A stretch of 18,200 bases of DNA from Leucobacter_A sp035514995 (GCA_035514995.1 DATJCC010000087.1:1-18200); one strand, 5' to 3'; counted from the first letter of the stretch, positions 1-7,768 are shown. Program-made: numbers and translations. The notes: generated by a model from the sequence alone, not told the origin.

Positions 1-1
1 T

Positions 2-481
2 GTTGCTGCACGCGCGCTCGCAGACTGGTTTGGGTCATTAACAGCTATAGAAAACGCTTCTGCTGAAGAGCTGGCTGAGGTCGATGGCATTGGCGAAACA
101 ATTGCAACATCTATTAAAGAATGGTTTGCAGAAGATTGGCATCGCGAGATAGTTGAAACTTGGGAGGCCGCTGGTGTGCGTTGGAGCATCCCAGGGCATT
201 CTGGGCCAGGAGCTTCACAAAGAAAAGGTGGAGTGCTAGAAGGAATCACCGTTGTTGCTACAGGGAGCCTAGAAGGTTTCACCCGCGACAGTGCCAAAGA
301 CGCGATAATTTCTGCTGGTGGAAAAGCAACATCTTCAGTTTCTAAAAGCACTGATTATGTTGCTGCGGGCCCTGGTGCTGGATCAAAACTAGAAAAAGCA
401 GAACAGCTTGGCATCCCGGTGCTCGATGCTGCAGAGTTTTCGGTTCTAGTTAAAGAGGGTCCAGCAGGTTTGAAACAGTAA
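2..481 (+). CDS. ligA: NAD+-dependent DNA ligase LigA, C-terminal part (5' truncated by window edge)
   Basis: LigA seals nicks during replication and repair using NAD+. Only the last 159 codons are in the window; the reading frame is open from base 2. Seen: a helix-hairpin-helix segment around LAEVDGIGETIATSIKEWF (bases about 77-133), a short linker, and a C-terminal BRCT domain (about bases 235-460) beginning GGVLEGITVVATGSLEGFTR, with the typical G-G pair in ISAGGKATSSVSKSTDYVAA. The order HhH then BRCT, ending at TAA 479-481, is that of bacterial NAD+ ligases. The adenylation and OB domains must lie upstream. In actinobacteria ligA is commonly followed by gatCAB; here tag is interposed. 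The gap to tag is 108 bp. Confidence 0.93.
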   Translation, partial: VAARALADWFGSLTAIENASAEELAEVDGIGETIATSIKEWFAEDWHREIVETWEAAGVRWSIPGHSGPGASQRKGGVLEGITVVATGSLEGFTRDSAKDAIISAGGKATSSVSKSTDYVAAGPGAGSKLEKAEQLGIPVLDAAEFSVLVKEGPAGLKQ

Positions 482-589
482 GCTTGCAATCTTTATGCAA
501 AACTCCTATCTTCTGTGGATAACTCAATTTGAATCTCTCGGGATATTAGAGTGTGTTGATAATCAAACACCGAAGTTAGGAACAGCGCT

Positions 590-1210
590 TTGAAAACCAC
601 AACTAAACTCATTCGCACCGAGTGGGCAGAGAGTCACCCTCTTTTGACGAAATATTATGATGAAGAGTGGGGAATGCCAGTGTATGGCGAGGCTGAGATT
701 TTTGAGCGGCTGAGTCTTGAAGCATTTCAAAGTGGACTGTCATGGTTAACGGTTCTAAAAAAGCGCGACACGATACGCCGAGCTTTTTTAAACTTCGATA
801 TTGAATCTGTAGCGAACTTTAACGATTCAGATGTTAATAAGCTGATGGAGACTGAGGGGTTGATCCGCAATCAAAACAAAATTAAAGCAATAATTAAAAA
901 TGCCCAAACAACAATTGATCTACGAAGTGCAATTAAAGTTAAACCTGAGCTGAGAAACCTATCAAATTTAGTGTGGTCGTTTATGCCCGAAAGATCGCCC
1001 GCAGTCTCAAGCTACACAGACATGCCAACCTCTTCACCAGAATCGGAGGCACTCGCAAAAGAGTTAAAAAGACTTGGATTTTTATGGGTTGGCCCGACCT
1101 CTGTATATGCGGCGATGGGTGCTATAGGGATAGTGGATCAACATATTGTTTCGAGCCACAAACGGGGATGCTCAGGATTATGGAACATAGACGGTACACG
1201 AGCCGACTAA
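590..1210 (+). CDS. tag: DNA-3-methyladenine glycosylase I (Tag family), zinc-snap residues mostly lost
   Basis: Tag enzymes excise 3-methyladenine from alkylated DNA. The 206-residue protein aligns by eye over its whole length with E. coli Tag. Conserved: Y22 (E. coli Y16), catalytic E44 (E38) in LSLEAFQSGLSW, W52 (W46), the VLKKR motif after it, and VWSFMP and GFLWVGPT later. E. coli Tag binds zinc through C4, H17, H175 and C179; the equivalents here are T10, Y23, H185 and S189, so only one ligand remains. The start is TTG at 590, with a GGA-containing Shine-Dalgarno-like stretch about 8 bases upstream (577-581); there is no ATG near the family N-terminus. It stands alone between ligA and gatC. 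Family membership is sure; whether it keeps the canonical substrate is not. Confidence 0.9.
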   Translation: MKTTTKLIRTEWAESHPLLTKYYDEEWGMPVYGEAEIFERLSLEAFQSGLSWLTVLKKRDTIRRAFLNFDIESVANFNDSDVNKLMETEGLIRNQNKIKAIIKNAQTTIDLRSAIKVKPELRNLSNLVWSFMPERSPAVSSYTDMPTSSPESEALAKELKRLGFLWVGPTSVYAAMGAIGIVDQHIVSSHKRGCSGLWNIDGTRAD

Positions 1211-1233
1211 AGCTTTTCATATTTTTTAGTGCG

Positions 1234-1239
1234 TAGAAT
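1234..1239 (+). promoter_or_regulatory. possible -10 box of the gatCAB-dinB operon
   Basis: TAGAAT matches the sigma-70/SigA -10 consensus at 5 of 6 positions and lies 36 bp upstream of the gatC start in the only gap before the operon. No convincing -35 is present at the usual distance. Weak call. Confidence 0.3.
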
Positions 1240-1275
1240 AGTGAGCGACCCAAATAAATTATTTTCAGGAGCGCT

Positions 1276-1611
1276 ATGTCTGGTAACTCTGCACCTTATT
1301 CAGGTGCTGAAACCGCAAAATTAACCACAGATGATGTCCGTCGAATTGCACACACAGCCCAAATCGAGATTACAGATGAAGAAGCTTCTTCGCTCCAGAG
1401 AGATTTGAGTGCGATTCTTGTCGGGGTTGAATCTCTAACAGAATTCGCCCAACTAGACGTTGAAGCCAGTGTGCGACCTTTTGCTCTAACAAATGTGACT
1501 CGTGCAGACAAACCCATGGATGTGCTAACTCGGGCAGAAGCACTCCAGAATGCGCCTGAAGTGGAAGATGGCATGTTTAAAGTTTCATCAATTTTGGGTG
1601 GGGAGCACTAA
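1276..1611 (+). CDS. gatC: Asp-tRNA(Asn)/Glu-tRNA(Gln) amidotransferase subunit C
   Basis: GatC is the small belt subunit that wraps GatA and GatB in the GatCAB complex, which converts mischarged Glu-tRNA(Gln) and/or Asp-tRNA(Asn) to the correct aminoacyl-tRNAs. The 111-residue product has the family hallmark LTTDDVRRIAHTAQIEITDE near the N-terminus, LSAILVGVESLTEFAQLDVE in the middle, and an ALQNAPEVEDGMFKVSSIL tail that in known structures threads between GatA and GatB. AGGAG at 1267-1271 sets the ATG at 1276. Its TAA overlaps the gatA ATG by one base (TAATG), so the two are translationally coupled. First gene of the operon gatC-gatA-gatB-dinB. Confidence 0.95.
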   Translation: MSGNSAPYSGAETAKLTTDDVRRIAHTAQIEITDEEASSLQRDLSAILVGVESLTEFAQLDVEASVRPFALTNVTRADKPMDVLTRAEALQNAPEVEDGMFKVSSILGGEH

Positions 1612-3128
1612 TGTCAGAAATTTTTGAATTAACAGCAGCTGAGCTTAGCGAAAAGCTTGAGGCTAAAGAGCTGTCTGCAGTAGAAGTAACAAAAGCTCAT
1701 TTAGAGCGCATAGCTAATGTTGATCAACAGGTTCACGCTTTCTTGACCTTAAATGAAGAAGCGCTTGCAACAGCTGAAGCGATCGATAAAGCTCGTGCTG
1801 AAGGCTCTCACGCTGGTGTTCTTGCAGGGGTGCCCATTGCTGTCAAAGATGTGCTGGTGACTCAAGGCATGCCCACTACTGCGGGCTCAAAAATTCTCGA
1901 AGGTTACATGTCACCGTTCGATGCAACAGTGGTCGAAAAGATTAAAAAAGCAAATTTAGTGCAGCTTGGTAAAACCAATATGGATGAGTTTGCAATGGGC
2001 GCAACAACAGAAACGTCTGCATTTGGAAATACCTATAATCCGTGGAATTTGAAAACGGTGCCGGGTGGTTCAGGCGGTGGTTCTGCGGCCGCGCTTGCAG
2101 CTTTTGAAACACCACTAGCTCTAGGTAGTGACACGGGAGGGTCAATTCGTCAACCAGCAGCTCTCACCGGCACAGTTGGGATGAAACCAACCTACGGTGG
2201 GGTCAGCAGGTATGGTTCAATTGCTCTGGCCTCTTCACTAGATCAGATTGGTCCAGCAGCTCGCACAGTGTTAGACACGGCTCTCTTGCACGACCTTATT
2301 GCAGGATACGACCCGCGTGATGGGGTTTCGATAAACACTCAGTGGCCTTCTATGGCCGACGCTGCACGTGCAGGTTCAACCGGCGCCAGCTTAGATGGGC
2401 TGCGTGTTGGCGTTATCAAACAGCTTGACTCAAATGAAATACAAAACGGAGTTAAATCTCGTTTTGAAGAAACGGTTGCTTGGCTCACAAAAAACGGCGC
2501 TGAAGTCATCGAAGTTGAAATGCCTAGTATTGAGCTCGCAGTTCAAGCTTATTATGTGATTTTAGCTGCAGAAGCATCGAGCAACCTCTCCAAGTTTGAC
2601 TCCGTCAGATTTGGCTTAAGAGTCACACCTGAAAACACAACAAGCTTTGAAGATGTGATGAGTGCAACACGTGGTGCAGGTTTTGGGGCAGAAGTGAAAC
2701 GTCGCATATTGCTGGGTATTCACGTGCTCTCTAAAGGCCAATATGACACCATCTTTACTGGTGCACAAAAAGTTAGAACGCTAGTGATAAATGAGTTTCA
2801 GAAAGCGTTTGAAGAGGTTGACATAATAGCAAGTCTCACAGGTCCAGAAACAGCATGGAATATCGAACAATCTTCAGATAACCCAATGCGTAATTATCTA
2901 AAAGATGGCGCGACAATTCCTGCCAACCTAGCGGGGCTACCCGCGTTAAGCTTGCCAATCGGTTTGGCAGATGAAGATCAAATGCCTGTTGGCCTACAGC
3001 TTTTAGGCGCAGCTAAAAACGATGATCTTTTGTATAAGACTGGTGCCGCTTTAGAACAGATGGTTATAGACAGAGACGGCTCCGCCGTTTGGAGACGGGT
3101 TCCAACGACGCTAGAGGAGACACGATAA
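1611..3128 (+). CDS. gatA: Asp-tRNA(Asn)/Glu-tRNA(Gln) amidotransferase subunit A (amidase)
   Basis: GatA is the amidase-signature subunit that releases ammonia from glutamine (or asparagine) for transfer to the misacylated tRNA. The 505-residue sequence shows the full amidase signature with a Ser-cisSer-Lys triad: K79 in GVPIAVKD, S154 in PGGSGGGSAAA, and nucleophile S178 in GSDTGGSIRQPA. The numbering coincides with the well-studied Staphylococcus GatA (K79, S154, S178). The C-terminal PANLAGLPALSLPIGL and MPVGLQLLG motifs are also typical. It overlaps the end of gatC by one base, and a purine-rich GGGGAG just upstream serves as ribosome binding site. gatB follows after 3 bp. Presence of GatCAB implies the organism lacks glutaminyl- and/or asparaginyl-tRNA synthetase (known of the system, not shown here). 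Confidence 0.97.
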   Translation: MSEIFELTAAELSEKLEAKELSAVEVTKAHLERIANVDQQVHAFLTLNEEALATAEAIDKARAEGSHAGVLAGVPIAVKDVLVTQGMPTTAGSKILEGYMSPFDATVVEKIKKANLVQLGKTNMDEFAMGATTETSAFGNTYNPWNLKTVPGGSGGGSAAALAAFETPLALGSDTGGSIRQPAALTGTVGMKPTYGGVSRYGSIALASSLDQIGPAARTVLDTALLHDLIAGYDPRDGVSINTQWPSMADAARAGSTGASLDGLRVGVIKQLDSNEIQNGVKSRFEETVAWLTKNGAEVIEVEMPSIELAVQAYYVILAAEASSNLSKFDSVRFGLRVTPENTTSFEDVMSATRGAGFGAEVKRRILLGIHVLSKGQYDTIFTGAQKVRTLVINEFQKAFEEVDIIASLTGPETAWNIEQSSDNPMRNYLKDGATIPANLAGLPALSLPIGLADEDQMPVGLQLLGAAKNDDLLYKTGAALEQMVIDRDGSAVWRRVPTTLEETR

Positions 3129-3131
3129 CTC

Positions 3132-4631
3132 ATGGCTAAAATAAAGCTGATGAAATATGAAGAAGCTCTGGAAAGTTTTGAGGTTGTTATCGGCCTTGAA
3201 GTGCATGTCGAGCTGAACACCACTACAAAAATGTTTACTACTGCACCCAATGCGTTCGGGTCAGAACCAAACACTAATCTAACGCCTGCTTGCCTAGGTC
3301 TTCCAGGGTCACTACCCGTTGTAAATGAGCAGGGTGTTGAACACGCTATACGTTTGGGGCTTGCTTTAGGGTGCGAGATTGCTGAACTTTCAGGTTTTGC
3401 ACGCAAAAACTATTTTTATCCCGATCTTGGTAAAAACTATCAGATTTCACAGGGTGACGATCCGATTGCAGAGAATGGTTCGGTCGAGATCGAACTCGCA
3501 TCTGGCCGAGTGGTTCACGTTCCGATAGAACGTGCTCACATTGAAGAAGACGCCGGAAAACTCAACCATATGGGGGGGTCCTCTGGACGGATCCACGGGT
3601 CTGAATATTCTCTCGTTGACTATAACCGGGCTGGAGTGCCTCTTGTTGAGATTGTAACTGAGCCAATTATCGGTTCTGCTGCTGAAGCGCCGGAGATAGC
3701 GGCCACTTACGTTTCGACGATCCGCGATATTGTTTTAGGGTTAGACATATCTGATGCACGGATGGAACGCGGCAATATCCGGTGTGACGCTAACGTTTCG
3801 TTGCGCCCACACGGAACAGAAAAACTCGGGACCCGCACAGAAACCAAAAATGTAAACTCGCTTCGCTCGATAGATCGGGCTGTTCGTTTTGAAATTCAAA
3901 GACAGGCTCAAATTCTTGCCGATGGCGGCGAAATTGTTCAAGAAACTCGTCACTGGCATGAAGAAACAGGTGAAACTTCACCGGGACGTCCAAAGAGTGA
4001 TGCAGACGATTACAGGTACTTTCCGGACCCAGACATCCAGCCACTGGCACCCAGCCGCGAATATGTAGAGAAGTTACGACAAACGCTACCGGAGCATCCA
4101 ACTTTGCGTCGTCGCCGACTGCGAAAAGAATGGGGCTTTCAACCTCTTGAACTACAGGATGTCGTAAATGCAGGTTTGCTCGACACTATTGAGGAGACAA
4201 CCAGAATTGGCGTGTCTCCAGCAGCTGCCCGCAAGTGGTGGATGGGCGAGATCGCCCGCATAGCAAACGAACGCGGTGACGAACCAAGGCATCTGATTTC
4301 TCCTGAGCAACTTGCTGAAGTGGTGACTCTTATCGATGAGGGCACTCTAAACGATAAACTTGCTAGGGAAGTCATCCAGGGAATCATCGATGGCGAAGGG
4401 TCTGCAACGGAAATAATCGAGAAGCGTTCCCTTGCGATCGTTTCAGACGATGGCGCTCTAATCCAAGCTATCGACAAGGCATTAGAAGCACAGCCAGACG
4501 TGCTGGATAAAATCCGTGATGGAAAAGTTCAAGCTGCCGGTGCAGTCATTGGTGCAGTTATGAAAGAAATGCGTGGGCAGGCTGATGCCGCTCGTGTGCG
4601 TGAACTTATTATGGAGCGTGCAAAACAGTAG
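3132..4631 (+). CDS. gatB: Asp-tRNA(Asn)/Glu-tRNA(Gln) amidotransferase subunit B (kinase/transferase)
   Basis: GatB activates the mischarged amino acid by ATP-dependent phosphorylation and binds the tRNA. Seen in the 499-residue product: VVIGLEVHVELNTTTKMF (about residues 18-35), ARKNYFYPDLGKNYQISQ (90-107), HIEEDAGKLNH (136-146) and VDYNRAGVPLVEIVTEP (162-178) in the catalytic cradle, then a helical and YqeY-like tail (about 345-499) that contacts the tRNA elbow. The N-terminal MAKIKLMKYEEALESFE extension ahead of the core resembles actinobacterial GatB proteins. The ATG at 3132 is 3 bp after gatA's stop; the purine-rich GAGGAG at about 3113-3118 lies inside the gatA end. The alternative ATG at 3150 is farther from any ribosome binding site. 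Confidence 0.97.
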   Translation: MAKIKLMKYEEALESFEVVIGLEVHVELNTTTKMFTTAPNAFGSEPNTNLTPACLGLPGSLPVVNEQGVEHAIRLGLALGCEIAELSGFARKNYFYPDLGKNYQISQGDDPIAENGSVEIELASGRVVHVPIERAHIEEDAGKLNHMGGSSGRIHGSEYSLVDYNRAGVPLVEIVTEPIIGSAAEAPEIAATYVSTIRDIVLGLDISDARMERGNIRCDANVSLRPHGTEKLGTRTETKNVNSLRSIDRAVRFEIQRQAQILADGGEIVQETRHWHEETGETSPGRPKSDADDYRYFPDPDIQPLAPSREYVEKLRQTLPEHPTLRRRRLRKEWGFQPLELQDVVNAGLLDTIEETTRIGVSPAAARKWWMGEIARIANERGDEPRHLISPEQLAEVVTLIDEGTLNDKLAREVIQGIIDGEGSATEIIEKRSLAIVSDDGALIQAIDKALEAQPDVLDKIRDGKVQAAGAVIGAVMKEMRGQADAARVRELIMERAKQ

Positions 4632-4651
4632 CCAAGCAGCACCTAGTAGAG

Positions 4652-5836
4652 ATGAAAGCAACATCCAAACGCGAAACAACGATTCTGCATATCGATATGG
4701 ATGCGTTTTTTGTGGCGGTAGAGCTACTGGACAAACCACATTTGAGGGGCAAGCCTGTTGCTGTAGCTCATGACGGCCCTCGTTCTGTTGTCACGAGTGC
4801 TAGTTATGAGGCAAGACGATTTGGTGTGCGCTCAGCAATGCCTTCGTCGCGCGCAAAAAATCTCTGCCCTAACCTGATTTTTTTGCAACCAAATATGGCG
4901 CTCTATAAAAAAACATCATTAGACATTATGAAGATATTTGAGGCCGTTACACCTCATGTTGAACAATTAAGCATCGATGAGGCCTTTTTAGATGTAGCTG
5001 GGGTCAGAAAACTGTTTGGTACTCCTAAAGAAATAGCTATCATGCTTAGGGCGCGTTTGCGTGAAGAGTGTGGTCTTCCAGCTTCTGTAGGAATCGCTTC
5101 AAGCAAACTTGTTGCAAAGCTTGCTTCTTCTCGGTCAAAACCTGACGGTTTACTAATAATAGAGCCGGATGAAACTGTACCTTTTTTGCATTCTCTGCCA
5201 ATAAGTGAAATGTGGGGTGTAGGAGCCGCGACCGAGAAGTTGTTAAAAGCCAGAGCAATTTATACAGTTGCAGACCTCGCAAATGAGCCGTTCCACTCGC
5301 TTGAGCAGATCTTGGGTAGAGCCTCAGCGAAGAAGCTAAAAGATCTATCAGCTGGAATCGACGATAGAGAGGTCACTGCAGAAGCAAAAGAGAAAAGTAT
5401 TGGCCACGAAAACACCTTTACAATCGATGTTATAGGCAAAAAAGAGATTGAAAAGGAACTTTTAAACCTGTCTTGGCGCACAGCGTCGAGGCTTCGTAAT
5501 AAAAACTTAGAAGCCAGAACGATAGCGATAAAAGTTCGCTGGAATAATTTTGAAACAGTTACAAGATCACGCACACTTCAGGAACCGACAAACTCTTCAG
5601 AACGCTTCTATCAAGTTGCTCGAGAGCTACATGACTCGCTTAGGGAGTGGGGAAGGCCTATACGGTTATTGGGCGTGCGCGCTGAACAGCTAGAGCAGGT
5701 CGGCTCTTCACAGGTAGCCCTTTGGAGTGATGAAGAGAGCTTCAAAGCTGTTGACCATGCGGTTGATAAGATACGTCAGCGATTTGGGCTGTCGGGGCTA
5801 AAACCAGCAACCCTTCTTGACGAAGACGGAAAATGA
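4652..5836 (+). CDS. dinB: DNA polymerase IV (Y-family translesion polymerase)
   Basis: DinB copies past damaged template bases with low fidelity. The 394-residue protein has the Y-family palm motifs: ILHIDMDAFFVAVE with metal ligand D15 and steric-gate F20, YEARRFGVRSAMP (about 52-64), and LSIDEAFLDV with D109 and E110. SVGIASSKLVAKLAS is the next conserved block, followed by thumb HhH and little-finger regions; the IGHENTF motif near 250 opens the little finger. The gene starts 20 bp after gatB and is last in the gatCAB operon, an arrangement common in related actinobacteria. The ribosome binding site before ATG 4652 is weak (GTAGAG, very close), so translation may depend on coupling. The C-terminus ends without an obvious beta-clamp-binding tail that I could be sure of. 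No SOS box was found in front. Confidence 0.95.
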   Translation: MKATSKRETTILHIDMDAFFVAVELLDKPHLRGKPVAVAHDGPRSVVTSASYEARRFGVRSAMPSSRAKNLCPNLIFLQPNMALYKKTSLDIMKIFEAVTPHVEQLSIDEAFLDVAGVRKLFGTPKEIAIMLRARLREECGLPASVGIASSKLVAKLASSRSKPDGLLIIEPDETVPFLHSLPISEMWGVGAATEKLLKARAIYTVADLANEPFHSLEQILGRASAKKLKDLSAGIDDREVTAEAKEKSIGHENTFTIDVIGKKEIEKELLNLSWRTASRLRNKNLEARTIAIKVRWNNFETVTRSRTLQEPTNSSERFYQVARELHDSLREWGRPIRLLGVRAEQLEQVGSSQVALWSDEESFKAVDHAVDKIRQRFGLSGLKPATLLDEDGK

Positions 5837-5854
5837 ATGCTATTTTCTTTAAAG

Positions 5855-6139
5855 CTATTGCGGTTCTTCTATAATTCTGAGCCCCCCTGGACTATTTGCA
5901 TGGGAGGTCAGAAGATCTATCCAATTACGGTTTAAAAGATGTTTTTCGTCTGTTTCAAATTCAAATAATAGATCTATTGAAGGGTGCACCCAAACAGTCG
6001 AGGCGCGACCCCTTTTGGCCCAAGTAAAAAGAAAACTTTCTTGCTTCATTAACTTGTTGGTTATGACATATCGCAGGTGTGCTAATTCCCGGTCATCATA
6101 CGATAACTTTTGTGAAGCCCCTAAATGTAAAAAGCCCAT
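5855..6139 (-). CDS. small protein of unknown function, DUF7882-like (copy B of a tandem pair)
   Basis: A 94-residue protein of unknown function. The pattern MGFLHLG, DDRELAHLRYVITNKL, KQESFLFTWAK, VWVHPSIDLLFEFE, NRNWIDLLTSHANSPGGLRI matches, from memory, a family of about 100 residues found in Microbacteriaceae (DUF7882) that databases often label ATP-dependent DNA ligase. No ligase active site (KxDG) is present, so that name should not be trusted. It is clearly paralogous to the gene 15 bp upstream (6155-6511), with which it forms a two-gene operon, and it ends 18 bp from the convergent dinB. No signal peptide or membrane segment is seen. The function may involve DNA given the family label, but nothing in the sequence proves this. 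Confidence 0.75.
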   Translation of the reverse strand: MGFLHLGASQKLSYDDRELAHLRYVITNKLMKQESFLFTWAKRGRASTVWVHPSIDLLFEFETDEKHLLNRNWIDLLTSHANSPGGLRIIEEPQ

Positions 6140-6154
6140 AGTTTCGACCCTACT

Positions 6155-6511
6155 TTAGATACTGTTTCCGGGTATTATTATTCCAGGAACCGGATTTTTA
6201 TACATATATTCTTCTGCTTCTTTCTCAGAGATCAAGATGAGCCCGCGTGATGTTTGCGATAACTGTTTTAGTGCTTCTACCCAGATAGGATTAATCTCCG
6301 GGGGGCGACTCCCCGCAAACCGGAAAGCGATAGCAACGTAAGGTGAAACCCAAACGGACACACGGCCGCTACCTTTTTCTACAGGTTTCGACCATGAAAC
6401 TAAAAAGCTTTCTTGACGGCGTAGTTTGTAAGCGACAGCGAGTTTTAAATGCGAAAGCGCTCGGTCCTCAACTTCATATTCTTCGACACTGCTGTAGACA
6501 AAGTAACCCAT
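6155..6511 (-). CDS. small protein of unknown function, DUF7882-like (copy A of a tandem pair)
   Basis: The 118-residue product starts MGYFVYSSVEEYEVEDRAL, then SHLKLAVAYKLRRQESFLVSW, VWVSPYVAIAFRFAG, PIWVEALKQLSQTSRGL. This is the same domain as the neighbour at 5855-6139, position for position, with a 2-4 residue longer loop before VSVWVSP and an extra tail of about 20 residues (EAEEYMYKNPVPGIIIPGNSI). In the other members I recall, the family reads roughly EDRALAHLK, KLRR.ESF..SW, WLHPS, FEF, W...L...A.SPGGL; copy A keeps the early motifs better and copy B the late SPGGL motif. First gene of the pair, ATG at 6511. No strong ribosome binding site was seen. Role unknown. Confidence 0.75.
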   Translation of the reverse strand: MGYFVYSSVEEYEVEDRALSHLKLAVAYKLRRQESFLVSWSKPVEKGSGRVSVWVSPYVAIAFRFAGSRPPEINPIWVEALKQLSQTSRGLILISEKEAEEYMYKNPVPGIIIPGNSI

Positions 6512-6570
6512 GAGTTAATACTCGCATTTTTTTGCAAGATTTCCTAAAATTGAGTTCGTGAATCTGTTGA

Positions 6571-6591
6571 CTGCAAAAGATTCTGTTGCAG
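6571..6591. repeat. inverted repeat in the divergent promoter region upstream of csbD
   Basis: CTGCAA (6571-6576) and TTGCAG (6586-6591) are perfect inverted arms, 9 bp apart, directly after a TTGACT (6567-6572) that resembles a -35 hexamer. The TCTGTTG element also occurs twice here as a direct repeat (around 6563 and 6581). The site lies in the 186-bp gap between the divergent DUF7882-like gene and csbD and could be an operator; no regulator is identified. Confidence 0.35.
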
Positions 6592-6697
6592 TATCCACAC
6601 ACGCTGCCACTGATCTTTCCACCCCCTATGAAACTCTTAGCAATAATGTAATCATCAAAAGCACATATTCGTGCAGTGAATTATTTTAGGAGTTTAA

Positions 6698-6877
6698 ATG
6701 AGCGCTAAAGATAAACTTCAAGCCAGTGTAGATGATTTAAAGAGTAAAGCTAAAGAAGCAGTCGGCAAATTAACTGATGACGACAAAAAAGTTGCTGAAG
6801 GTAAAGCCGAGCAGGTAGCCGCAGACCTAAAAAAGGCGGGGGAGAACGTCAAGGACTCTTTTGAAGACATCGGCTAA
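6698..6877 (+). CDS. CsbD-like small stress protein
   Basis: A 59-codon gene. The product starts MSAKDKLQASVDDLKSKAKE and contains the CsbD-family core AKEAVGKLTDDDKKVAEGKAEQ, then a short hydrophilic tail ending DSFEDIG. CsbD proteins are small, charged, probably helical-bundle proteins that accumulate under general stress (SigB control in Bacillus); the biochemical role is unknown. Start choice is firm: AGGAG at 6688-6692 lies 5 bases before the ATG, and no other in-frame start fits. It is monocistronic, followed by a tandem repeat and a probable terminator. Composition is Lys/Asp/Ala-rich as in the family. Confidence 0.88.
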   Translation: MSAKDKLQASVDDLKSKAKEAVGKLTDDDKKVAEGKAEQVAADLKKAGENVKDSFEDIG

Positions 6878-6931
6878 GTAAAGACATCTGCTTAGATCGC
6901 CTACGTAAAGACATCTGCTTAGATCGCCTAC
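6878..6931 (+). repeat. perfect tandem duplication, 2 x 27 bp, immediately after csbD stop
   Basis: Bases 6878-6904 and 6905-6931 are identical, adjacent 27-bp units (each beginning GTAAAGACATC and ending GCCTAC). The first unit begins on the base after the csbD TAA. Each unit contains ATCT-GCTT-AGAT, a 4-bp hairpin. Likely a recent slippage duplication in the csbD 3' UTR. Confidence 0.9.
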
Positions 6932-6946
6932 TTGATCAGCATGAGT

Positions 6947-6995
6947 AAAAAGCATAGGTAGGGCCACTCTCTAGGTTCTGCCCATGCTGTTTTTC
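6947..6995. terminator. probable bidirectional Rho-independent terminator between csbD and mgtC
   Basis: AGCAT (6951-6955) pairs with ATGCT (6984-6988), and GGGC (6961-6964) with GCCC (6980-6983), leaving a 5-base bulge. The stem is followed by GTTTTT on the plus strand and preceded by AAAAA, which reads as TTTTT on the minus strand. It thus fits both convergent genes, csbD (+) and the mgtC-like gene (-). Confidence 0.55.
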
Positions 6996-7045
6996 GCAGT
7001 GATTATATAAACTTTCTTCACGAGGAGTTTACTCGCGCAACATTT

Positions 7046-7762
7046 TTAAGCGTGCCAGTTTTCGTCTTCGTCAGCCGCATCATCGTCACGACGCACTTCT
7101 ACCTTTTTAACCCCCGGGATCTCATAAATCTTCGGAACGAGGATATCCAATGGGGGTTTTCCTTTAAAACGTACATCTAGTTCAACAAGATCTTTTTCAT
7201 CGATTCGGTTAGTTCCGAGTATGAAAGCGCTGAAACCTACATCGGTGGCTTCAGCCAGAAGCTTTCGCAGAGTGCCGGCACCCTCACGATAGACGATGCG
7301 TAATACGCGGTTAGAGTCACGTGTAGGCATGCGCGTTACTATTGGGCCGACTATTATTAGCGCGAACAGATGTAAAAATGTGAGAGAAACCGCGAGGGAA
7401 ATAAGGCCCGCTCCTGCTGCCATGCCAACTGCTGCTACGACCCAGATTGTTGCAGCAGTGGTGAGTCCTCGTACAATATCTCGTCGCGTAAAAATGACGC
7501 CTGCGCCCAGAAACCCAATTCCCGAAACTATCTGCGCTGCGATGCGAGAGGGATCAGGTGTAATGTCTCCACCGAGTAGAGGAACAAAACCATAAGCTGA
7601 AACTAGCGTAAAGGTTGCGGCCCCTGTTCCTACAAGCACATGCGTGCGAAAGCCAGCAGCTTTTTGGCGAAATTGTCTTTCTACCCCTATTAGCGCGCTT
7701 AAAACGAAAGCGATCAAAAGGAGTTGCAGTTGTAGCCCCGAGCTTTCTGTCCACCATTGCAT
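7046..7762 (-). CDS. MgtC/SapB-family inner-membrane protein
   Basis: A 238-residue integral membrane protein. The N-terminal two thirds has about five hydrophobic segments and the MgtC signature: LIGVERQFRQKAAGFRTHVLVGTGAA (residues 25-50), DPSRIAAQIVSGIGFLGAGVI (70-90) and VRGLTTAATIWVVAAVGMAAG (97-117). The C-terminal third (about 152-225) is soluble, alpha/beta and ACT-like (GAGTLRKLLAEATDVGFSAF ... IPGVKKVEVRRDD), as in longer MgtC proteins, followed by an acidic tail. MgtC proteins in pathogens modulate the F-type ATP synthase and help at low Mg2+ or in macrophages; in other bacteria the role is mostly unknown. No Shine-Dalgarno sequence precedes the ATG; a TACGAT box lies six bases upstream, suggesting a leaderless mRNA. 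Single gene, convergent with csbD. Confidence 0.9.
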   Translation of the reverse strand: MQWWTESSGLQLQLLLIAFVLSALIGVERQFRQKAAGFRTHVLVGTGAATFTLVSAYGFVPLLGGDITPDPSRIAAQIVSGIGFLGAGVIFTRRDIVRGLTTAATIWVVAAVGMAAGAGLISLAVSLTFLHLFALIIVGPIVTRMPTRDSNRVLRIVYREGAGTLRKLLAEATDVGFSAFILGTNRIDEKDLVELDVRFKGKPPLDILVPKIYEIPGVKKVEVRRDDDAADEDENWHA

Positions 7763-7768
7763 GGTTCA

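Noticed and set aside
4482..4739. Minus-strand 85-codon ORF over the gatB/dinB junction
   Set aside because: Runs antisense to two well-supported genes, with no similarity or start signal.
5855..6511. Assignment of the two small genes as ATP-dependent DNA ligases
   Set aside because: No KxDG adenylation motif and only about 100 residues; the label is probably a propagated database error.
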